Shown: in pieces, positions 10,749 to 21,475 of the stretch
Numbering within the stretch: the first letter of the stretch is position 1
How the letters are laid out: every line of letters starts with the position of its first letter
Assembly (NCBI GenBank): GCA_963746465.1
Contig: CAVVAY010000008.1
Location: 14,556-78,555, forward strand
DNA from: CAVVAY01 sp963746465
GTDB lineage: Bacteria > Actinomycetota > Actinomycetes > JACCUZ01
Direction: 5' to 3'
Length of the DNA: 64,000 nucleotides
Notes under the pieces: model-generated
Database searches by the model: none
The model's input: the letters and a program-made list of their open reading frames with translations, nothing else
Told to the model about the DNA's origin: nothing
Translations under genes and position numbers: made by a program

Positions 10749-11480
10749 TCAGCGGACGCGCGGCTCGAGCAGGTACAGCTCGGACTCCTGCTTGTGGCAG
10801 CGCTCGTCGTGGCTGATCTGCCGGAGCAGGTCGGCCAGCGAGTCGAAGCGGCCGTACTCGGCGCACAGGACCGAGTCCCAGGAGGTCGTCTCGAACGTCG
10901 GGTTGGCCTCGACCATCTCGGCGTAGGTGTGCTCCGCGTGGTCCTCGAAGTCGGCGTTCAGTCGGTGGCTCCACGCCGGCTTGACGGCGTAGAGCAGCCA
11001 GCAGAAGTGCCACCAGCCGATCGAGATCAGCTGGGGGAGCAGCCGGAACCGCAGCCAGCCGGTCTTCCGGCCGCTGCGCTCGACCAGCTCGGCCATGATC
11101 AGCATGTGCCACTGCTCGTTGTCCTGCTGCGCCCGGAACTCGCGGACCCGGTCCCAGATCCGCAGGGCGAGGCCGGTCCGGCGGTGCACCCGCGTGATGC
11201 GCTTGTACGACGCGTTCTCCCAGGTCTGGTACGGCACCCGGGCGACGATCTCGAGCACCAGCGACTTCTCGAAGGTGGCTGCCTTCCCGTACAGCAGGTC
11301 CATCTGCCAGAACAGCAGCCTGGCGGCGAGGGAGTACGGCCGGCGGCGGGCGGCGAGGGTCTCGGCGTGGGTGCGCGCCAGCTGGTCGTGGCGCAGCTTG
11401 GGCGGGTCGCCGTGGTGCCCGTCGTGCTCGACGGGCCGGGCGTCGGGGGGAAAGGTGGTGGCGTCCAGCAGCATGGTCAT
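10749..11480 (-). CDS. alternative oxidase-like di-iron protein
   Basis: A 243-residue protein resembling ubiquinol alternative oxidase, a monotopic membrane di-iron enzyme that passes electrons from quinol to oxygen without pumping protons. The ligand pattern appears complete: first Glu in LVLEIVARVP, E-x-x-H in DNEQWHM, Glu in EDHAEHTY, and E-x-x-H in SHDERCHKQE. A hydrophobic helix (LISIGWWHFCWLLYAV) lies between the second and third sites, as in known oxidases. The ATG at 11480 follows a GGAG at 10 bases. Bacterial members are mostly proteobacterial, so occurrence here is notable. A related carboxylate di-iron enzyme with another substrate is the main alternative. Confidence 0.75.
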   Translation of the reverse strand: MTMLLDATTFPPDARPVEHDGHHGDPPKLRHDQLARTHAETLAARRRPYSLAARLLFWQMDLLYGKAATFEKSLVLEIVARVPYQTWENASYKRITRVHRRTGLALRIWDRVREFRAQQDNEQWHMLIMAELVERSGRKTGWLRFRLLPQLISIGWWHFCWLLYAVKPAWSHRLNADFEDHAEHTYAEMVEANPTFETTSWDSVLCAEYGRFDSLADLLRQISHDERCHKQESELYLLEPRVR

Positions 11481-11686
11481 GGCAGGTGCACTCCGGTCTC
11501 GGGTCGATGTCCTTGGCGACATCTCGAGACTGGCCGCCGGCGGCCCGGCCGACGACCGTGCGACCTGGTGAGTCGGCGGTGGGGGCAGCATCCCCGCGAC
11601 CGGGGTACTGAGGCACTCAGGCGGTGGCCGGGCGGTCCCGGCGTGTCGGAACCGGGACAGCCGGGCACGATGCCCTACAACTAGGA

Positions 11687-11723
11687 ACAAGGCCCCTCGA
11701 AGCATGAGTTCGAGGGGCCTTGT
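11687..11723. terminator. strong bidirectional hairpin terminator
   Basis: Perfect 15-base arms (ACAAGGCCCCTCGAA and its complement) around a 7-base loop. It lies just past the protease gene and upstream of the oxidase-like gene on the same strand. Confidence 0.85.
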
Positions 11724-11738
11724 GCTGTCCGGCGCTGG

Positions 11739-13012
11739 TCAGGTGCCGGCGGCGTCGCTGCCCAGGATGGCCTTGGTGGTCGACTCGGTCGCCGTTGCGG
11801 GTGTAGGTCGAGCACCACCGGGTCTCCCGGACGGTGGGAGCGGACGGCGGCGATCAGCGCGTCCGCGCTGTCCACCGTCCGGTCGCCCACCTTGGTGATG
11901 ACGTCGCCCTCAGCGAGCCCGGCCTTCTCGGCCGCCCCGCCACTGGTCACCTGGGCGACCAGGGCGCCGTCGGAGAAGGCCGACGAGCTGGTCGACGACT
12001 CGTCCCGGACGCTGACCCCGAGCTGGGCGTGCGTGGCCGACCCGGTGTCGATGAGCTGCTTGGCGATGGTGCGCGCCTGGTCGATCGGGATCGAGAAGCC
12101 GAGGCCGATCGAGCCCGACTGCCCGCCGGCGCTGGCGCCGAGGCTGGCGATCGCGCTGTTGATGCCCACGACCTCGCCGCGAAGGTTGACCAGGGGACCG
12201 CCCGAGTTGCCGGGGTTGATCGCGGCGTCGGTCTGGATGGCGTCGATGACGGTGCTCACGTCCTCGGTCCCGGTGGCGTCGCCGGTGCGGACCGGACGGT
12301 TCAGCGCGCTGACGATGCCGCTGGTGACCGTGCCCTGCAGGCCCAGCGGGGAGCCGATCGCGACGACCTGCTCACCGGGGTCGAGGGCGGCCGAGCTGCC
12401 CAGGGTGGCCTTGGTCAGGCCACTGACGCCCTTGGCCTGGATGACCGCCAGGTCGGTGACCGGGTCCCGGCCGACGATGCTCGCGTCCGCCGACGTGCCG
12501 TCGTTGAGGGTGACCGAGATGGTGCCGCCGGCGGCGGCACCGGCGACGACGTGGTTGTTGGTGAGGATGAGCCCGTCGGACGACAGGACGATGCCGGTGC
12601 CCTCGCCGCCGCCCTGCGCCGTGCTCACCTCGATGGAGACCACGCTGGGAAGTACTGCGGTGGCCACCGCCTCGACCGAGCCGTCGGCGGCCGGGGTGTC
12701 GTTCCCCGTCGACGTGCCCTGCAGCGAGGTGCTGCTGGCCGGCGCGCTGGACGGGTCGGACCCGTCGAGCGCGCCGGTCAGTGCCGCCCCGGCACCGCCG
12801 CCCACCAGCCCGGCCGCCAGGGCGACCGCGGAGAGCAGGGCGATTCCCCGTCGGGGGCGCGGCGAGTCGGTCGCCTGCTCGGGCGTCGGGTGCGGGGTGC
12901 CGGGGGGCAGTCCGGAAGAGCCGGGAGCGCGCCAGGGGTCCTGCGCGTCATAGCCGGTGACCGGCGGGACAGTGGTGTCGTACGGCGGGAGGATGCGGGT
13001 CTGGTCGCTCAT
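11739..13012 (-). CDS. HtrA/DegP-type S1C serine protease with PDZ domain, tail frameshifted
   Basis: Membrane-anchored envelope quality-control protease. There is a cytoplasmic Pro-rich N-terminus, one transmembrane helix near residues 75-100 (LLSAVALAAGLVGGG), a trypsin-like domain with His in ILTNNHVVAG, Asp in DLAVIQ and Ser in NPGNSGGPL, then a PDZ domain (LGVSVRDE ... AEKAGLAEGDVITKVGDR). The start is ATG 13012. Read literally the frame runs on to 11681, through the downstream terminator hairpin. Removing single bases near 11806 and 11790 restores a normal ending (TRNG, then ILGSDAAGT) and a stop at 11739-11741, which I take as the true end. Confidence 0.88.
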
Positions 13013-13109
13013 GTCCTCAACGGTGCGACCGGTTCCTGGGAGGATCCTGTGAGGCACCGGGGAGTCCGCCACGAGGGTGCGTACGCGGCGCGCAGTAGCC
13101 TCGCCGGTC

Positions 13110-14183
13110 GTGCGGGCACTGGTGCTGGACGAGTTCGGCGGCCCGGTCGCCGTCCGTGCGGTGCCCGACCCGGTCCCGGCCGCGCACGGTGTCGTCGTCC
13201 GGGTCGAGGCGACCGGGCTGTGCCGCAGCGACTGGCACGCCTGGGCCGGCCACGACCGCACCATCGCGCTCCCGCACGTGCCCGGTCACGAGCTGGCCGG
13301 GACGGTCGCCGAGACCGGTCCGGAGGTGCGCGGCTGGCAGGTCGGCGACCGGGTCACGGTGCCGTTCGTGTGCGCCTGCGGGACCTGTCCGTCCTGCCTC
13401 GCCGGCGACCACCAGGTCTGCGACCGGCAGACCCAGCCGGGCTTCACCGGCTGGGGTTCTTTCGCCGAGCTGGTCGCCCTCGACCACGCCGACGTGAACC
13501 TCGTCGCCCTGCCGGACGAGCTCGATGCGGTGACGGCAGCGGCGCTCGGCTGCCGCTTCGCGACCGCCTTCCGGGCGGTGGTGCAGCAGGGCCGGGTCAA
13601 GCCCGGTGACTGGGTGGCGGTGCACGGCTGCGGCGGGGTGGGGCTGTCGGCCGTCATGGTGGCGGTGGCGGCGGGTGCCCGGGTGGTGGCCGTCGACGTC
13701 ACGCCGGCCGCCCTGGAGCTGGCCGGACGGTTCGGTGCGGTGGAGCTGGTCGACGCTTCCGCGACCGACCCGGCGCGGGCGGTGCGGGCGGTCACCGGGG
13801 GTGGCGCCGCCCTGTCGCTGGACGCGTTCGGCAGCCACCCGACCGCGGCGGCCTCGGTGCGCAGCCTGGCCAAGCGCGGCCGGCACGTGCAGGTCGGCCT
13901 GCTGCCGCCCGACCTGCCGTCAGCTGATCGTGAGCCGTCCTTACCGATGGCGCGGGTCATCGCGCACGAGCTGGAGATCGTGGGCAGCCACGGGATGGCC
14001 GCGCACGACTACCCGGCGATGCTCGCGCTGGTGGCCGAGGGTCGGCTCCGGCCGGGCCTGCTGGTGACCCGCCGGCTCAGCCTCGAGGAGGCGGCCGCGG
14101 CGCTGCCCGCGATGGGGGAGCCGGGGTACCCGGCCGGCATCAGCGTGATCCTCCCCGCCCACGAGATGTCCGGAAACGGGTGA
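13110..14183 (+). CDS. zinc-dependent alcohol dehydrogenase (MDR family)
   Basis: A 357-residue medium-chain dehydrogenase. Catalytic zinc ligands are the Cys in GLCRSDWHAW, the His-Glu of PGHELAG, and a later Cys; the structural zinc loop is CACGTCPSCLAGDHQVC. The NAD(P)-binding motif is HGCGGVGLSAVMVA. The substrate is unknown. The GTG at 13110 is chosen because homology starts at VRALVLDEF; a TAGCCT box ends 8 bases before it with no ribosome site between, which suggests a leaderless message. It is divergent from the protease gene. Confidence 0.9.
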   Translation: MRALVLDEFGGPVAVRAVPDPVPAAHGVVVRVEATGLCRSDWHAWAGHDRTIALPHVPGHELAGTVAETGPEVRGWQVGDRVTVPFVCACGTCPSCLAGDHQVCDRQTQPGFTGWGSFAELVALDHADVNLVALPDELDAVTAAALGCRFATAFRAVVQQGRVKPGDWVAVHGCGGVGLSAVMVAVAAGARVVAVDVTPAALELAGRFGAVELVDASATDPARAVRAVTGGGAALSLDAFGSHPTAAASVRSLAKRGRHVQVGLLPPDLPSADREPSLPMARVIAHELEIVGSHGMAAHDYPAMLALVAEGRLRPGLLVTRRLSLEEAAAALPAMGEPGYPAGISVILPAHEMSGNG

Positions 14184-14239
14184 GACGTCCCGTGGCGGGG
14201 TAGGCCCAAGGCGTCCACGACGACACCTGGGGGCCTGCA

Positions 14240-15670
14240 ATGGCGACGACCCACCCGTCCGGCGGCCACAGCGTCGCCGACGCGTTCCCGACCTCGCACC
14301 TCGCCCGCCCGCAGGTCCGCGACCTGCCGGAGCCGCCGCCGTCGCTGGCCCGGATGATCGGGCCGGGCATCATCGCGGCCGGCGTCGGGCTCGCCTCCGG
14401 GGAGTTCATCCTCTACCCCTACATCGCCTCGCAGGTCGGGCTGGTGTTCGTCTGGGCGGCGCTGGTCGGGCTGGTGACGCAGTACTTCCTCAACATGGAG
14501 ATCGAGCGCTACACACTGGCGACCGGCGAGACGGCGCTGACCGGCTTCAGCCGGTACTGGCGGCACTGGGGCCTGTTCTTCGCGTTGATGACGTACTTCG
14601 CGAATCTCTGGCCGGGGTGGGTCACCAGCTCGGCCACCCTGGTCACCTACCTGTGGGGCGGCAACGCCAACTGGATCGCGATGGGGATGCTCGTCGCGAT
14701 CGGCGCGATCCTCACGCTGGCACCGGTCGTCTACGTCGCGCTGGAGCGCGCCGAGATGCTCAAGGTCGCCGGCGTCCTGCTGCTGGTCGTGGTCGCAGCC
14801 CTGTTCGCCGTCACCGCCGAGGCCTGGGCCGACCTCCCGAAGACCGTGACCGACGCGTCTGTCCCGGCTTCCGAGCTGGGCTGGGCGACCCTGCTCGGCG
14901 CGCTGGCCTTCGCCGGTGCCGGCGGCGGTCAGAACCTGGTCCAGAGCAACTGGATCCGTGACAAGCGCTTCGGCATGGGCGCCCTGGTGCCGCGGATCGA
15001 GAGCCCGCTGACCGGCGAGCCGCAGGCCGCCCCCAGCTCGGGCTACATCTTCGAGCCCACCGAGCCGAACATGGCGCGCTGGCGGACCTGGTGGCGGTTC
15101 GCGAACAAGGAGCAGCTGTTCACCTTCGTGCTCATCACGTTCGTGTCGATCGTGTTCACCTCGTTGCTGGCCTACTCCACCGTCTTCGGCCGGGACGGCC
15201 TGCCGGACGACATCGCCTTCCTCGAGGTCGAGGGCAATGCGCTCAAGGACTCCGTCGGCCCCTGGTTCGGCGCGTTCTTCTGGTTCATCGGCGCGATGTC
15301 GCTGTTCCTCGCTGCGCTGGGCATCGTCGACTACACCAGCCGGCTCGCCGCCGACGTCCTCAAGACGTCCTACCTGCAGGAGCGCAACGAGAGCCGGCTG
15401 TACTTCGGTCTGGTGTGGGGTCTGGTGGCGATCGGCATCGTGGTGCTGCTCGCAGGCTTCGACCAGCCGCTGGTGCTGATCGTCATCTCGGCCTGCGTCG
15501 GTGGCGTGATGATGTTCGTCTACTCCGCGCTGCTCGCCCTGATCAACCGGAAGCTGCTCCCGGAGCCGATCCGGGTGCGCGGCGTCCGGCTGGCCGCCCT
15601 CGGCTGGTCGTTCGCGCTCTTCGGGGTGCTGTCGGTCCTCACCATCGCCGACCGGCTCAAGGAGTTCTGA
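14240..15670 (+). CDS. Nramp-related membrane transporter
   Basis: A 476-residue polytopic membrane protein with about 11 hydrophobic helices and the Nramp/APC fold layout. The first helix reads GPGIIAAGVGLASGEF where classical Nramp has DPGN, and the sixth-helix region reads GAGGGQNLVQSNWI where classical Nramp has MPH. The residues that bind Mn2+ and Fe2+ are therefore not conserved, and the substrate may be another cation or something else. An internal hydrophilic insert (IESPLTGEPQAAPSSGYIFEP) lies near residue 260. The ATG at 14240 follows a GGGGG ribosome-site-like run. Confidence 0.8.
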   Translation: MATTHPSGGHSVADAFPTSHLARPQVRDLPEPPPSLARMIGPGIIAAGVGLASGEFILYPYIASQVGLVFVWAALVGLVTQYFLNMEIERYTLATGETALTGFSRYWRHWGLFFALMTYFANLWPGWVTSSATLVTYLWGGNANWIAMGMLVAIGAILTLAPVVYVALERAEMLKVAGVLLLVVVAALFAVTAEAWADLPKTVTDASVPASELGWATLLGALAFAGAGGGQNLVQSNWIRDKRFGMGALVPRIESPLTGEPQAAPSSGYIFEPTEPNMARWRTWWRFANKEQLFTFVLITFVSIVFTSLLAYSTVFGRDGLPDDIAFLEVEGNALKDSVGPWFGAFFWFIGAMSLFLAALGIVDYTSRLAADVLKTSYLQERNESRLYFGLVWGLVAIGIVVLLAGFDQPLVLIVISACVGGVMMFVYSALLALINRKLLPEPIRVRGVRLAALGWSFALFGVLSVLTIADRLKEF

Positions 15671-15750
15671 GCGCCGACCTCGGCCACTCGGCCCGCCGGT
15701 CCTCTGCGAGACTGGGTGTGCGCACCGCGACCGAAGGGAAGTGACCGGAG

Positions 15751-17034
<1,284 letters not shown>

Positions 17035-17137
17035 GACAGCGGCCCAGACAGGGCATTCCGCCGATCCCAGGACCGTTGGCTCCGCTTTACTCGTTCCTGA
17101 CTCGTGCCGATAGGTGAGCGATGAAGGAGGGCGAGGC

Positions 17138-19471
17138 GTGAGCGTGCTCGGGGCCCAGCCCAAGCGCGCCATCAGCTGGTGCTTCGACGCCACCGTGGTG
17201 GTGGGCGGCGGGCTCGTGGGGCTGGTGGCGGTGTTCACCATGTGCTTCGGCGGACACTTCGACACGCACTGGCTGCTCGCTCTGCTGATCGGGGCACCGG
17301 TCACCGCCCTGATGAGCCGGTTCCCGCTCATCCTCAACCGCTCGTCCAGCGGCATCGAGGTCGGCTTCGACTCCGCCGTGCTGGTCTTCCTCGCTTGCTT
17401 CGAGGGTGGGTACGGGGCGCTCGGGGTCTGGGCGGTCGGCCAGACCCTGTCGCAGTTCAGCCGGACCAAGCGCCTCGACGTCCGGTTCTTCAACGTCGGT
17501 CTCGGCATCCTGTCCGGCTACGTCGCACTCGTGGTCATGCGGTGGGTGGGCGCACTGGGCAGCACCACGCCGCGCGAGCTGGTGGCCGTCGGCCTCGGGT
17601 GCGCTGCGTTCTTCCTGGTCGACTACGTGATCTCGGCCGTGTCGATCGCGTTGGAGGACCGCTCCCCGCTGAACGCCGAGCTGCGGCAGAGCACCGGCCT
17701 CGCGGCACTCGGGGTCTTCGTCGCCATCGACAGCCTGGGCTACCTCGCCGCCCTGGTCGCCCGTGAGCTGCCGCCGTTCACCTACGTCCTGCTCGCCGTG
17801 CCGGTGTTCACCATCCTGGTGGCGACCCGCGCCCTGTCCCGTGGCCGCGAGCACCGCCGAAGGCTGAGCGCCCTGTTCGACGCCGCCGCCGAGGCCCAGG
17901 TGGTCGAGTCGGAGGCCGATCTGGAGACGGTGCTGCGCGACAACGCCCGCGCTGCGGTCGCCAGCCGCTTCGCCGACCTGCGCGCGGACGGACCACTGCC
18001 GAAGGAGATCGGTGCCCGGGTCCGGGCCGGCAGCCGGACCATGTGGCTCGTAGCCCCGGCGGTCAACCGGGCACGGGCCTCCATCGAGGGCGACCGACGG
18101 GCCCTCGAGGCCCTGGCAACGGTGGGCGAGGAGGCGTTCTCGCGGCTCAGCCTGACCGACGAGATGGGCCGCCTCGCCCGGCACGACGCCCTCACCGCCC
18201 TGCCCAACCGGATGCTCTTCCTGGACCGCGTCGAGCAGGCCGTGATCCGGGCCCGTCGCCACGACGCGACGCTGGCCGTGCTGTTCCTCGACCTGGACGG
18301 CTTCAAGGGCGTCAACGACCGGTTCGGCCACGCGGAGGGCGACGAGCTGCTCAAGACCGTCGCGGCCCGCCTCGTCAGCTGCGTGCGGGCGGCCGACTCG
18401 GTGGCCCGGCTGGGCGGCGACGAGTTCGCCGTGCTGCTGGAAGGCGTGGAGGGGATCGGCGAGCTCGAGGAGCTCTGCCGGCGGCTGCTGGGCGCACTGC
18501 GTCGCGAGATCCGGGTGATGGGCCACGAGGTGGTGGTCGGCGCCAGCATCGGGGTGGCGGTGGCCGGCCCGGACGACGACGCCGCCGGGCTGCTTCGCAA
18601 CGCCGACATGGCGATGTACCGCGCCAAGGCGCTGGGCAAGGACCGGTTCTTCGTCTACCAGCCGTCGCTGCGCGAGGAGAACGTCCGGCGGCTCGAGCTC
18701 ATCGAGGCGCTCCGCCGCGGAATCTCCAGCGAGCTGGTGGTGCACTACCAGCCGATCGTCGACCTGGTGCGCGGCCGGATCGACGGCTTCGAGGCGCTGG
18801 TGCGCTGGCAGCGCCCGGACGGGCTGATGGCCCCCGACGCGTTCATCGCCGCGGCCGAGGAGAGCGGCCTGATCACCGAGCTGGGGGAGCGGGTGCTCTC
18901 CCGCGTCGTGGAGGACGCGGCATCCCTCGCGCAGGCTGCCGCCCGGCCGTTGACGCTGGGCGTGAACATGTCGGCCCACCAGCTGCGCGACCCCGGCTTC
19001 CTCGACCTGGTGGAGCGCGCCGTGACCGGCCTGGGGGACAACCACCTGGTCCTGGAGATGACCGAGACCGTGGTGGTCGCCAACGACGCCGAGACCGACC
19101 ACGCCCTGCGCGCCCTGCGCGGGCTGGGGGCCGGCCTGGCGATCGACGACTTCGGCGTGGGCTTCTCCTCGATCGGCTACCTGCAGCACCTGCCGGTCGA
19201 CACGCTCAAGATCGACCGCAGCTTCACCCGGGACATCGACGTCAGCCCACGGGCCGCTGCTCTGGTGGAAGCCATCCTGGTGATGGGGGCGGCCCTGGAC
19301 CTCAAGGTGGTGGCCGAAGGCATCGAGCGACCGGCCCAGATGTCCCGGCTGCGGCAGGCGGGCTGCACGCTCGGCCAGGGCTACCTGTTCGGCCGGCCGC
19401 AAGCGCTGCCGGAGATGATCCGGCTGCTGCACGAGGGGCTCGCGCTGGACGTCGTCGCGCCGGTGCGCTGA
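17138..19471 (+). CDS. membrane GGDEF-EAL protein (c-di-GMP synthase/phosphodiesterase)
   Basis: A 777-residue protein with an N-terminal membrane sensor of 6-7 helices (about residues 10-230), a coiled linker, a GGDEF domain near 350-510 and an EAL domain near 525-765. The GGDEF signature is intact (LGGDEFAVL), and RAAD five residues before it forms a product-inhibition I-site. The EAL side keeps EALVRW, NMSAHQL, EMTET, DDFGVGFSS, KIDRSF and VVAEGIE, so both activities are plausible. The GTG at 17138 is preferred over 17114 because a GGAGG lies 7-8 bases before it. Confidence 0.9.
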   Translation: MSVLGAQPKRAISWCFDATVVVGGGLVGLVAVFTMCFGGHFDTHWLLALLIGAPVTALMSRFPLILNRSSSGIEVGFDSAVLVFLACFEGGYGALGVWAVGQTLSQFSRTKRLDVRFFNVGLGILSGYVALVVMRWVGALGSTTPRELVAVGLGCAAFFLVDYVISAVSIALEDRSPLNAELRQSTGLAALGVFVAIDSLGYLAALVARELPPFTYVLLAVPVFTILVATRALSRGREHRRRLSALFDAAAEAQVVESEADLETVLRDNARAAVASRFADLRADGPLPKEIGARVRAGSRTMWLVAPAVNRARASIEGDRRALEALATVGEEAFSRLSLTDEMGRLARHDALTALPNRMLFLDRVEQAVIRARRHDATLAVLFLDLDGFKGVNDRFGHAEGDELLKTVAARLVSCVRAADSVARLGGDEFAVLLEGVEGIGELEELCRRLLGALRREIRVMGHEVVVGASIGVAVAGPDDDAAGLLRNADMAMYRAKALGKDRFFVYQPSLREENVRRLELIEALRRGISSELVVHYQPIVDLVRGRIDGFEALVRWQRPDGLMAPDAFIAAAEESGLITELGERVLSRVVEDAASLAQAAARPLTLGVNMSAHQLRDPGFLDLVERAVTGLGDNHLVLEMTETVVVANDAETDHALRALRGLGAGLAIDDFGVGFSSIGYLQHLPVDTLKIDRSFTRDIDVSPRAAALVEAILVMGAALDLKVVAEGIERPAQMSRLRQAGCTLGQGYLFGRPQALPEMIRLLHEGLALDVVAPVR

Positions 19472-19492
19472 TCTCTCGACACGCCAGCGGTG

Positions 19493-19543
19493 TTTACCGG
19501 CCGTCGGCTCGGCTACCCTGCTACCTACGGTGACGTAACCGTA
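19493..19543 (+). promoter_or_regulatory. promoter and palindromic operator of the desaturase gene
   Basis: A TTTACC box (19493-19498) and a TACCCT box (19514-19519) make a plausible promoter. Immediately downstream is an inverted repeat, TACGGT at 19526-19531 and ACCGTA at 19538-19543 with 6 bases between. Its place over the likely transcription start suggests a repressor site, of the kind bound by TetR-family lipid regulators; the regulator is unknown. Confidence 0.55.
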
Positions 19544-19581
19544 AGTACCACGCTCACCTCGACCCTCCCCGGAGGCATCCC

Positions 19582-20547
19582 TTGACCGTCGACGTCCGCC
19601 CGCTGACCCAGACCGACCTGCTGCGCGAGCTGGAGCCGGTGGTCGAGGAGAACCTCGACCGCCACCTCAAGGTGGCCAAGGAGTGGATGCCGCACGAGTA
19701 CGTGCCGTGGAGCCAGGGCCGAGACTTCGACGGTGTCCTCGGGGGCGAGGCCTGGGAGCCCGGCGACTCGACGATGTCCGACGTCGCCCGCACCAGCCTG
19801 ATCGTCAACCTGCTCACCGAGGACAACCTGCCGAGCTACCACCACGAGATCGCCACCGTCTTCGGCCGCGACGCCGCGTGGGGCACCTGGGTGCACCAGT
19901 GGACGGCCGAGGAGGGCCGGCATGCGATCGCCATCCGCGACTACCTGCTGGTGACCCGCGCCGTCGACCCGGTCGCCCTGGAGCGGGCCCGGATGACGCA
20001 CATGGCCGCCGGCTTCGAGTCGGCCAACCACGACGACCTGCTGCGGTCGCTGGCCTACGTGTCGTTCCAGGAGCTCGCGACCCGCATCTCGCACCGCAAC
20101 ACCGGCAAGATCACCCGGGACCCGATCGGTGACCAGCTGCTGGCCCGGATCGCGCTGGACGAGAACCTGCACATGCTCTTCTACCGCAACCTGCTCGGCG
20201 CGGCCCTCGAGGTCTCGCCGAACCAGACCATGCGGGCGATCACCGAGGTCGTGAAGTCCTTCGAGATGCCGGGTCACTCGATCGAGGACTTCACCCGCAA
20301 GTCGGTGCAGATCGCGCTGTCGGGCATCTACGACCTGCGCATCCACCGCGACGACGTGCTGGCCCCGGTGCTGCGGGCCTGGGGCGTCTTCGACCTGGAA
20401 GGGCTCGACGCCGACGGCGAGGCGGCTCGCGAGGAGCTGCAGGCGGTGCTGGACGAGCTCGACCAGGCCGCGTCCCGGTTCGAGGAGAAGCGGGTCGCCC
20501 ACCACGACAAGCTGGCGGCTCGCGGGCACGTGATCGAGCGGGTCTGA
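19582..20547 (+). CDS. acyl-ACP desaturase (ferritin-like di-iron)
   Basis: A 321-residue soluble desaturase that introduces a cis double bond into acyl chains carried on acyl carrier protein, like the mycobacterial DesA proteins. Di-iron ligand motifs are the Glu of LLTEDNLPSYH, WTAEEGRHAIAIRDYL (E-E-x-x-H), the Glu in SFQELATRISH, and DENLHMLFYRNL (E-x-x-H). The start is TTG at 19582, supported by a GGAGG at 19571-19575. The palindromic operator upstream suggests control by membrane-lipid status. Confidence 0.9.
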   Translation: MTVDVRPLTQTDLLRELEPVVEENLDRHLKVAKEWMPHEYVPWSQGRDFDGVLGGEAWEPGDSTMSDVARTSLIVNLLTEDNLPSYHHEIATVFGRDAAWGTWVHQWTAEEGRHAIAIRDYLLVTRAVDPVALERARMTHMAAGFESANHDDLLRSLAYVSFQELATRISHRNTGKITRDPIGDQLLARIALDENLHMLFYRNLLGAALEVSPNQTMRAITEVVKSFEMPGHSIEDFTRKSVQIALSGIYDLRIHRDDVLAPVLRAWGVFDLEGLDADGEAAREELQAVLDELDQAASRFEEKRVAHHDKLAARGHVIERV

Positions 20548-20565
20548 CCGCTCGACGCTCGACAG

Positions 20566-21441
20566 TCAGCCGGCGCCGGGCAGCCTGACCTGCACCCGCC
20601 CGGCGGACACCTGCACCTCGAACGCGGGCACCGGCGCGGTCGCCGGTCCCCGCCGCACCGAGCCGTCGGTGAGCCGGAAGGTGCTGCCGTGCCACGGGCA
20701 CACCACGCACCCGTCGTCGAGCTCTCCCTCGTGCAGCGGACCGGACAGGTGGCTGCACCGGTCGGAGAGCACGGTGACCTCGTCGCCCCGACGCAGCACC
20801 AGCAGCGGTACGTCGTCGTTGTCGCCGCCGAGCACTCGGCGCTGCATCGTCCCGTCGGCCAGATCGTCGAGCGCGCACAGGTCCTGCCAGCCAGGCCGCA
20901 CCAGGTGCGGCACGTCCTCGGCGTGGTTGGCGCCGGCCGCCTGCCGGAACGACAGGTGCCCGCCCAGGAAGCCGCCGAGGCCGAGCATTCCCAGCCCGGC
21001 AAGGCTGAGCGCCTTTCCGGACCGGTGCGAGCCGCGCAGCCGGCCGGCCAGCGACAACGCGTACAGGGCGACCCCGGTGAGGTTCGCTGCCGCGTGCACC
21101 ACGCCGACCCGCTGCTGCTGCTCGTGCAGCTCCGACCAGTCGGCCAACCCGGTCACCGCCGCCGGCGTGACACTGGCCAGCCCGGTGGCGACCAGCGCGG
21201 TGGAGGCCGCCTCGTTGCCGGGCAGCGCGTCCAGCACCGAGGCCGACATGAATGCGCCGATCGACACCTGCACCAGCGTGGGGTGCACCGGGTGGCCGAC
21301 CGGCACACCGTGCAGCACGTCCCGCGCTGCACTCGGGGGGAGCGCGCGCTGCACCAGCGTGCGGAGCGGGTCGACCACGCGGTCGAGCCCGCGGGTGTTC
21401 TCGAGGTCGTGCACCGCGTCGAAGGGCTGCATGCCCGGCAT
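20566..21441 (-). CDS. DUF2231 membrane domain fused to Rieske [2Fe-2S] domain
   Basis: A 291-residue fusion. Residues about 35-170 are a DUF2231-type membrane region with four hydrophobic helices and the VPVGHPVHPTLVQVSIG motif. Residues about 190-290 are a Rieske ferredoxin domain with cluster ligands C-x-H in DRCSHLSGPL and C-x-x-H in CVVCPWHGSTF. It is probably a membrane-tethered electron-transfer protein; partners are unknown. The start is ATG 21441 or the in-frame ATG 21432. Confidence 0.85.
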   Translation of the reverse strand: MPGMQPFDAVHDLENTRGLDRVVDPLRTLVQRALPPSAARDVLHGVPVGHPVHPTLVQVSIGAFMSASVLDALPGNEAASTALVATGLASVTPAAVTGLADWSELHEQQQRVGVVHAAANLTGVALYALSLAGRLRGSHRSGKALSLAGLGMLGLGGFLGGHLSFRQAAGANHAEDVPHLVRPGWQDLCALDDLADGTMQRRVLGGDNDDVPLLVLRRGDEVTVLSDRCSHLSGPLHEGELDDGCVVCPWHGSTFRLTDGSVRRGPATAPVPAFEVQVSAGRVQVRLPGAG

Positions 21442-21475
21442 CCTGGCCGCTGGGTGATCCGGCAAACCGGACCGG

